From Parabacteroides distasonis (GTDB lineage: Bacteria > Bacteroidota > Bacteroidia > Bacteroidales > Tannerellaceae): a stretch of 36,713 bases of DNA. Under the pieces are notes generated by a model, which had not been told where the DNA came from, ran no database searches, and saw nothing but the letters and a program-made list of their open reading frames with translations. Where the stretch lies: the NCBI RefSeq assembly GCF_004793765.1, contig NZ_SRYM01000043.1, positions 1 through 36,713 on the forward strand, given 5' to 3'. Of this stretch, positions 32,421-36,713 are shown one piece after another. The translations under genes and the position numbers were made by a program. Position 1 is the first letter of the stretch, and the number at the start of each line of letters is the position of its first letter.

Positions 32421-33167
32421 CCACGCTTCCTCTATGATGATCATCTTGCGCACTCCCTTCAAACGGCGCATCTTGTTGATAAACAACTCCATGATAATGA
32501 TAGTCGTCACCGGGAAAAGAATGGGGTGATCTTTGATTTGATCGATTTCGAATACGATAAACCGCTTGCCGAGCAAGTCAAGCTGCTTGTCGGAGTTAAG
32601 CAGAAAATCATATTCTCCGCCACGGTAATAAGGCTCCAATACATTCAGGAAACCCGCAAGGTCGAAATCCTTTTCCCGTACCTGCTTCTCTTCCAGAATC
32701 TTTCGGTAGTCCGTTTTTACGAACTCGTAAAAGGTGTTGAACGAGGGAATGATACTTTCATTCTCCTTGATACGCCTGATATACAGAGCCACCGCATTGG
32801 ATAATGCTACTTCTTCCGAACGTGTCGCCGGTTCATTGTCCTTTTTCCAGAGTGTGAGGATCAATGTCTTGATACTCTCACGTTTCTCTATATCGAAAAC
32901 TTTATCATCCGTGAAAAAAGGATTGAACGCTATCGGGTTTTCGTCCGTATAAGTAAAGTAGATACCATCCTTGCCCCCGGTCTTTTGATGTATCAGCGAG
33001 CAAAGCCCTTGGTAACTGTTTCCCGTGTCGATCAATACCACGTGTGTGCCCTGTTCATAATATTGCCTTGCCAAATGATTCATAAAGAATGATTTGCCGC
33101 TTCCCGAACCGCCTAATACGAATTTGTTTCGGTTGGTGGTGATTAATCCGTACCAACATTTATTTAT
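32421..33167 (-). pseudogene. traG: traG truncated 5' part with Walker A and B
   Basis: A TraG (VirB4-like ATPase) piece reading INKCWYGLITTNRNKFV, then the Walker A GGSGSGKSFF near its upstream end, through GNSYQGLC and ending MIIIEEAW, the Walker B, where the group II intron begins. The frame closes with a TAA at 33168-33170, directly upstream of the Walker A region. Intact TraG is about 800 residues, so roughly the N-terminal half (400 or more residues) is missing, and no traA-F precedes it. An ATG in the frame (33083) lies after the Walker A, so a start there would lack it. Hence the ATPase is judged non-functional in this copy. Confidence 0.85.
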
Positions 33168-33357
33168 TTAATACTGAATATCAGTTAATTATGGTATAAA
33201 ACACATCAATATTAATATTTTTAAAGCATACAATTTGCATACAAATAGAGTGATTATAAGAAAACAGAAAAGGATATTTGTTGTTAAGGGGTAAATGTGG
33301 TAGGAGATGTTTTTATATCTGTTTTCTCTCGTTTTTCAGTGAAAAATAGACATGATA

Positions 33358-33400
33358 CTGGCAAAAAGAGAAAGAAACTCTGTTTTTCTTTTTTCGCCAG
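33358..33400. other. Stem-loop in the AT-rich junction region
   Basis: CTGGC at 33358-33362 pairs with GCCAG at 33396-33400 around A/G- and T-rich arms and a 9-base loop. It could be a terminator or an element-end structure. No coding gene directly precedes it. Confidence 0.4.
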
Positions 33401-33569
33401 CATATATAATTTGCTGTCTAAATAAGTTTAGTTCGTTTTGGATATACAGACAAAGAAACGTACTAAACCTTTGAACTTAAAAATATAACAAACATGTTAT
33501 GTTACATACTTTTTTGAATATTTAAACAATGTAGTTAAGTACTATCAAGCATATTTCAGGCATTTTTTA

Positions 33570-33577
33570 TACATTTG
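33570..33577 (+). promoter_or_regulatory. -7 box of the Crp/Fnr regulator
   Basis: TACATTTG matches TAnnTTTG exactly, 16 bases before the ATG at 33594. No good -33 TTTG is seen. Confidence 0.5.
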
Positions 33578-33593
33578 CACCAATGACAAGTAA

Positions 33594-34178
33594 ATGATGA
33601 CTGAATTTAATTCATATATGAGCAATATAGACATAGATTTTTTTAAAGAATTGTGTCTAAAACATGGAGAGTTACGACATTATAAAAAGAATGAGTTTAT
33701 TCTCCATGAAGATGATGTATGTTCTTTCTTCGGGTTTATCTTGTCAGGTGTAGTCAAATACAGTTGTACCAACCGGACAGAAAACAAGCCGTATAATGTC
33801 GGTTTTTCCTTTCCAAATGAATTTATAGGCGATTACCCCACTTGCTTATATGGCATGAAATCAGAATTGAATATACAGGCAATAATCCCGTGCGAGATTT
33901 ACATCTGTTCTTCTGCATTCTTACAGCAAAAATTCGAGGAGAACAAAGAAAGCCAACGGATAGCCCGTATCGCAGCCGAACAGATGTTTTTCCAATCATA
34001 TTCACGTTATTTGGATTTATTCAGATTCACACCGGAAGAGCGTTACCTCCAACTTTTAAAAAAATGCCCTGCAATCCTTCAAATGGTATCACTAAAAGAA
34101 ATAGCATCCTACCTTAAAATTACACCCGTACACATGAGCCGAATCAGACGCAAGCAAAGTCTTGACAACAAAAAATAA
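33594..34178 (+). CDS. Crp/Fnr-family transcription regulator
   Basis: A 194-residue protein with an N-terminal cyclic-nucleotide-binding-type beta-roll (about 20-115: HYKKNEFILHEDDVCSFFGF, ILSGVVKYSC) and a C-terminal winged helix (about 165-190: MVSLKEIASYLKITPVHMSRIRR). A long linker helix with FFQSYSRYLDLFRFTPEERY joins them. No CxxC or [4Fe-4S] cysteine pattern of Fnr is present, so a redox role is not suggested. The ligand is unknown. The start is 33594 (a second ATG follows at once). Low-GC sequence matches its surroundings. It may control the following lipoprotein or element functions; that is inference. Confidence 0.85.
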   Translation: MMTEFNSYMSNIDIDFFKELCLKHGELRHYKKNEFILHEDDVCSFFGFILSGVVKYSCTNRTENKPYNVGFSFPNEFIGDYPTCLYGMKSELNIQAIIPCEIYICSSAFLQQKFEENKESQRIARIAAEQMFFQSYSRYLDLFRFTPEERYLQLLKKCPAILQMVSLKEIASYLKITPVHMSRIRRKQSLDNKK

Positions 34179-34250
34179 ACATAGGTTTAGAAATTTACAT
34201 TCATAACAATATTCCAAGAGTATCTTAATCTGCCAAAGGATTCTTCTTTT

Positions 34251-34269
34251 TATCTTTGTCTTATCTTTG
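34251..34269 (+). promoter_or_regulatory. Two overlapping -7 boxes of the lipoprotein gene
   Basis: TATCTTTG occurs at 34251-34258 and again at 34262-34269, both exact TAnnTTTG matches 11 bases apart, some 65-80 bases before the start at 34333. The -33 positions hold no clear TTTG. Confidence 0.5.
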
Positions 34270-34332
34270 GTTGGTTCAACGAAGAAACAAAATAAAGATT
34301 GAATGAGTTAAACAAAAAATAAAAAAGAGAAT

Positions 34333-34743
34333 ATGAAAACAAAAGAAATTCTTGGAATACTTATGCTATTCCTCTGTACATTCTGTTTTATAAACTGCGA
34401 TGATGATAATGAACAGACAAATGAATTAACCCCCGAAGCACTTTATCAGACTTCATGGCGTGGAACAGGGCATTGTGAGGCTTGGACAGTACAAAATATG
34501 GGGGTCGGTATGCAATTTGTAGATACTCAGAAAGGGAAAGTAAATTGGGAAGGTTACGATGAAATTGATATTACTTATACAATAGAAGGGAAATATATCA
34601 CATTTAATAGCAATGCTTTATATTTGGGTGGAGCCCCTTGGATTATCAAAAGCTATACCCAAAAACATATAACCATTATACAGAATGAAATTAGTCCAGA
34701 TAAAGAGAAAGTAGCTACGATTGAATTAGAGAAAATAGATTAA
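34333..34743 (+). CDS. Putative lipoprotein (136 aa)
   Basis: A secreted lipoprotein with signal MKTKEILGILMLFLCTFCFI, a cysteine in FINC (about 21) and a following acidic DDDNE stretch, an export-related feature of surface lipoproteins in Bacteroidetes. The mature part (35-136) is beta-strand rich (SWRGTGHCEAWTV, EIDITYTIEGKYITFNS), reminiscent of a small lipocalin-like or beta-sandwich fold. The family is not recognised. Codon use is AT-rich like the Crp/Fnr gene upstream, suggesting joint transfer. Confidence 0.7.
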   Translation: MKTKEILGILMLFLCTFCFINCDDDNEQTNELTPEALYQTSWRGTGHCEAWTVQNMGVGMQFVDTQKGKVNWEGYDEIDITYTIEGKYITFNSNALYLGGAPWIIKSYTQKHITIIQNEISPDKEKVATIELEKID

Positions 34744-35034
34744 ACTGAATCATGGAACATTAAGTTGCATAAATGTATGCTATAACAGAACAAAGAGAAC
34801 CGTGAGATTCGCAAATTGAACAAAGAAAGGATGAAAGAACATATAAATACCTTGTAAACAAAGGGGAAAATGCAGATTCATCTAATATTCCTTTATGTGC
34901 TATTATCGAGCTGGTCTATGGACTGAAATACAAGGAAAAGAGATTCACCTTGTTCTCTTACATAGGATTGGTTATTGGGATAGGATGACAATTTATATGC
35001 TACTGCTAATAAGGTCAATGTAAATCAAAGTAAT
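34744..35034. other. Spacer with a possible gene remnant
   Basis: Frames here are short and stop-ridden. Segments such as NREIRKLNKERMKEHIN and a hydrophobic stretch near 34960 (LFSYIGLVIGIG) read like broken coding pieces. No complete gene can be supported. Confidence 0.35.
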
Positions 35035-35247
35035 ATGAAACTGAAGTATATATTGAATGCTATACTATTTGTTTTGGCATTATCTTTTTTGTCTATGTGT
35101 ATATTTAAGACTACAGAGTTAAGTTTAAAATGTATGCAATTTGCTGTATCTATCTCTTGTATAGGAGCAATGTTTTCTACAAAAAGCAATAGATACATAT
35201 TTGCATCTATTGCTTTAATCATTATAGGAATATCTTTTTTACTTTAG
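35035..35247 (+). CDS. Small membrane protein (70 aa)
   Basis: Hydrophobic nearly throughout, with membrane segments at about 7-24 (LNAILFVLALSFLSMCIF), 34-46 and 52-70, and almost no charged residues except a basic start (MKLKY). It would be an inner-membrane protein of two or three helices. It is not recognised. It lies alone between spacers in the AT-rich region, so whether it is expressed is uncertain. Confidence 0.4.
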   Translation: MKLKYILNAILFVLALSFLSMCIFKTTELSLKCMQFAVSISCIGAMFSTKSNRYIFASIALIIIGISFLL

Positions 35248-35444
35248 ATGTCCATAATAACGATAATGATTTGATTGTTGCTAATGTCTTTATAATAGTA
35301 TCTGTCAAGCATATTTACTTTAGCAAACGCCTCCCCCTCAGGTGCAGTTCCTATTCACTATTAAATCATTGCCTAATCATCATCCAAACAATCCAGCGGA
35401 TTGGGGATTTTTGCTTTTCAAATTAGACTATCCGCAAATATAGG
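35248..35444. other. Non-coding spacer
   Basis: No gene seen. A leftward TATATTTG box (35435-35442 on the minus strand) abuts the terminator hairpin and would read into empty sequence, so it is probably fortuitous or an element-end signal. Confidence 0.35.
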
Positions 35445-35481
35445 AAAAGTGCAGTACACCACGAAGATGCACTGCACTTTT
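35445..35481. terminator. Hairpin terminator after the relaxase operon
   Basis: AAAAGTGCAGT (35445-35455) and ACTGCACTTTT (35471-35481) are perfect 11-bp arms with a 15-base loop and A/T-runs on both sides. It lies about 57 bases beyond the stop of the 239-aa gene on the minus strand, so it can end that unit; it may act both ways. Confidence 0.7.
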
Positions 35482-35537
35482 CTCCACATATTGTGCGGGC
35501 TTTAACATTTACAGTTTGTATCCTTTGTTTTCCCGGT

Positions 35538-36257
35538 TTATGGCTTACCCAGTCGGTTGGCTTCCTTTTTCAACCGCTCGGCTTGTTCATTGAGCAGCCT
35601 TGCACGTTCCAACGCTTCCGCCTGCTTCCTGCTGCGGAATTCAAAATCCGTCACCGAATCAGTCAGGTTTTGGATGAAAGCGTTATCCCGTTCCCTACTA
35701 AAATTCGTTTCCAGCAAATCAAGGCAGCCCCCGTCCGCTTCCCCTTTCATCAGAATGTAGCGGTATTTCATATCGTTGTCCTGCAACTGCTGCATTCGTC
35801 CAGCCAAACGGACATTCAGGAACAAAGAAACGAAACAGACAACCAGCCCTGCCAAAAAAACAAAAAGTTTCGGATGTAACAAACCGCTTATCCTCCGGGA
35901 CAACGATGCAGGTTCGGTTTCCGCTTTTTCAGTTGTGCGCTCCTTACGGTAAGAATCCAACGCATCCAGCATTTCTTTCAGACAACGGTAGGTAGCCGTT
36001 ACAAATTTCCTCACTTCTCCGATGGATTGCTGCTGCTCCTGTTCCGCATTCCTTATGTCGGCAAGTTGGCTTTGGATAGCCTGCAATTCCTTTTCGGGAA
36101 CAGCCGGGCTACTGTGGAGTTCCGATAATGCCTGCTCGATTGCTCCCAACCGTTCGAGAGTTTCCTCCCGGCTGGCTGGCGTTACCTGTGCTTCCTGCTT
36201 CCCTTTCAGTTCCGTAACCATAGAGAGAAGCCCCTCTAAAATCAAATAGTCTTCCAT
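35538..36257 (-). CDS. Coiled-coil membrane protein next to the relaxase
   Basis: A 239-residue protein. The N-terminal region (about 1-120) is a long helix or coiled coil with heptad-like E, L and Q residues (ASREETLERLGAIEQALSEL, then LQAIQSQLADIRNAEQEQQQS). One membrane segment follows (about 132-148, LFVFLAGLVVCFVSLFL). The C-terminal part (160-239) is again charged and helical (RKQAEALERARLLNEQAERL). It lies 4 bases after the relaxase stop, so the two are translated together. Genes at this place in Bacteroidales mobilisable elements code for helper proteins of DNA processing; that role is inferred. Confidence 0.75.
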   Translation of the reverse strand: MEDYLILEGLLSMVTELKGKQEAQVTPASREETLERLGAIEQALSELHSSPAVPEKELQAIQSQLADIRNAEQEQQQSIGEVRKFVTATYRCLKEMLDALDSYRKERTTEKAETEPASLSRRISGLLHPKLFVFLAGLVVCFVSLFLNVRLAGRMQQLQDNDMKYRYILMKGEADGGCLDLLETNFSRERDNAFIQNLTDSVTDFEFRSRKQAEALERARLLNEQAERLKKEANRLGKP

Positions 36258-36261
36258 GTCT

Positions 36262-36713
36262 TTACAGTTTAAGTCGTTTTTTCTTCTTCTTTCTCAAATT
36301 GAAATTAGGTTCTTCATCCACTGGGGGAGAAGAAGCGGAAAACAGACCGAGCGAACCAGTTATCAACGGACTGTCAGCCTTGCCCGGTACAGGTGCTTGT
36401 TCCCGAACGGGCGCGAAAGTTATTTGCCGTTGGCTTCCGGCAACATTCATTCCTGCATACCCGAAACATTTGTCCAGTTTGGAAAAACTGAAACTCCGGT
36501 CTATCTCCGAACCCTTGAACGTGTATTCACCTTTGGAAAAGGATATGCCCTGTATCTCGTCGGTCTGTCCCTTTCGTTTGAACCGGACGGTAATACCCTT
36601 TTCTGCTAACCGCTCCTGTAACTGCTGCCAGTTACGGGATTTGCCGATTTCGTTCTTCACAGCCGTGTAAATCTCGTATTTCGACTTGTCCGGCTCTTTC
36701 AGTCGGTGCTGCT
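36262..36713 (-). CDS. Relaxase / mobilisation nuclease, C-terminal part (runs off the window)
   Basis: The C-terminal about 150 residues of a mobilisation relaxase. The frame stays open to the right edge (EIYTAVKNEIGKSRNW), so the start and catalytic tyrosine/histidine motifs lie outside. Visible segments are WQQLQERLAEKGITVRFKR, EIQGISFSKGEYTFKGSEID and FSFSKLDKCFGYAG, the typical end of Bacteroidales MobA/BmgA-type relaxases, then a proline-rich linker and a very basic tail (RKKKKKRLKL). Relaxases nick the transfer origin and lead DNA into the conjugation channel. The adjacent coiled-coil membrane protein is probably its partner. Confidence 0.75.
   Translation of the reverse strand, partial: QHRLKEPDKSKYEIYTAVKNEIGKSRNWQQLQERLAEKGITVRFKRKGQTDEIQGISFSKGEYTFKGSEIDRSFSFSKLDKCFGYAGMNVAGSQRQITFAPVREQAPVPGKADSPLITGSLGLFSASSPPVDEEPNFNLRKKKKKRLKL

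Larger units (their letters stand above)
13981..33167. mobile_element. CTnDOT-family integrative conjugative element, incomplete
   Basis: It begins next to tRNA-Lys with an integrase on the plus strand. Accessory genes follow, then a leftward transfer operon in the canonical order traG-H-I-J-K-L-M-N-O-Q, with a methyltransferase between traO and traQ. It stops abruptly inside traG at about 33167. traA-F, the coupling protein, relaxase and the second attachment site are not seen in this block. A group II intron interrupts traG. The exact left border (the 3' end of the tRNA) is inferred, because the matching repeat at the other end is not in the window. Confidence 0.8.
33168..33593. other. AT-rich non-coding region after the junction
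   Basis: About 425 bases without a gene. It contains a hairpin at 33358-33400, formed by CTGGCAAAAAGAGAAA and TTTCTTTTTTCGCCAG-like arms. Near 33492 is the short palindrome AACATGTT, a plausible half-regulatory site. The rest is simple AT-rich sequence. Confidence 0.4.
33168..36713. mobile_element. Part of a second mobile element joined to traG
   Basis: AT-rich sequence replaces traG from 33168 rightward. It carries a Crp/Fnr regulator, a lipoprotein, a small membrane protein, and, on the minus strand at the end, a coiled-coil membrane protein and the C-terminus of a relaxase. Composition changes at the junction and again near 35500. No inverted-repeat end or target duplication was found, so deletion between two elements and insertion of one are both possible. 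Confidence 0.55.

Overview
The window looks like a Bacteroidales chromosome, most likely Parabacteroides. The evidence is promoters of the Bacteroidetes type (TTTG then TAnnTTTG, very clear at the tRNA), a long PPi-dependent phosphofructokinase, a TlpA/DUF4369 lipoprotein, and a CTnDOT-family conjugation operon (traG to traQ order). Genus assignment is inference from protein recall, not from a search.

Layout. (1) 1-~4.8 kb: the AT-rich end of an integrative element, with an iteron-like non-coding patch, a helicase-like protein without a P-loop lysine, two unrecognised genes and a tyrosine recombinase on the minus strand. (2) ~4.83-12.0 kb: ordinary chromosome. It holds a GGGtGRT / small membrane protein / Fe-S scaffold operon, an eroded alkylsulfatase pseudogene, OsmC, a TlpA-like lipoprotein, and pfp preceded by five short dyads at an exact 22-bp period. 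(3) 12.0-13.9 kb: remnants of IS66- and ISAs1-type transposases, then tRNA-Lys(UUU). (4) ~14.0-33.17 kb: an integrative conjugative element next to tRNA-Lys. It has an integrase, a RhuM-like gene, a ComF-like phosphoribosyltransferase operon, a long palindrome with outward promoter-like boxes, a run of small accessory genes (SLOG, DUF3873), then a leftward operon traG-H-I-J-K-L-M-N-O, a cytosine-C5 methyltransferase, traQ, an NPPF-type methylase and a repeat protein. (5) ~33.17 kb to the end: an AT-rich segment with a Crp/Fnr regulator, a lipoprotein and a small membrane protein, then genes ending in the C-terminus of a relaxase, apparently from another mobile element.

The transfer operon is compromised twice. 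A group II intron with its own reverse transcriptase sits right after the Walker B motif of the TraG (VirB4-like) ATPase, and traG is cut off just before its Walker A, with the N-terminal half and traA-F absent here. Unless those parts lie elsewhere, this ICE cannot transfer itself. The most novel-looking items are the 22-bp dyad array, the ~130-bp palindrome at 18.2 kb, the methyltransferase in the usual traP slot, the intron placement, and the iteron-like patch at the left edge.
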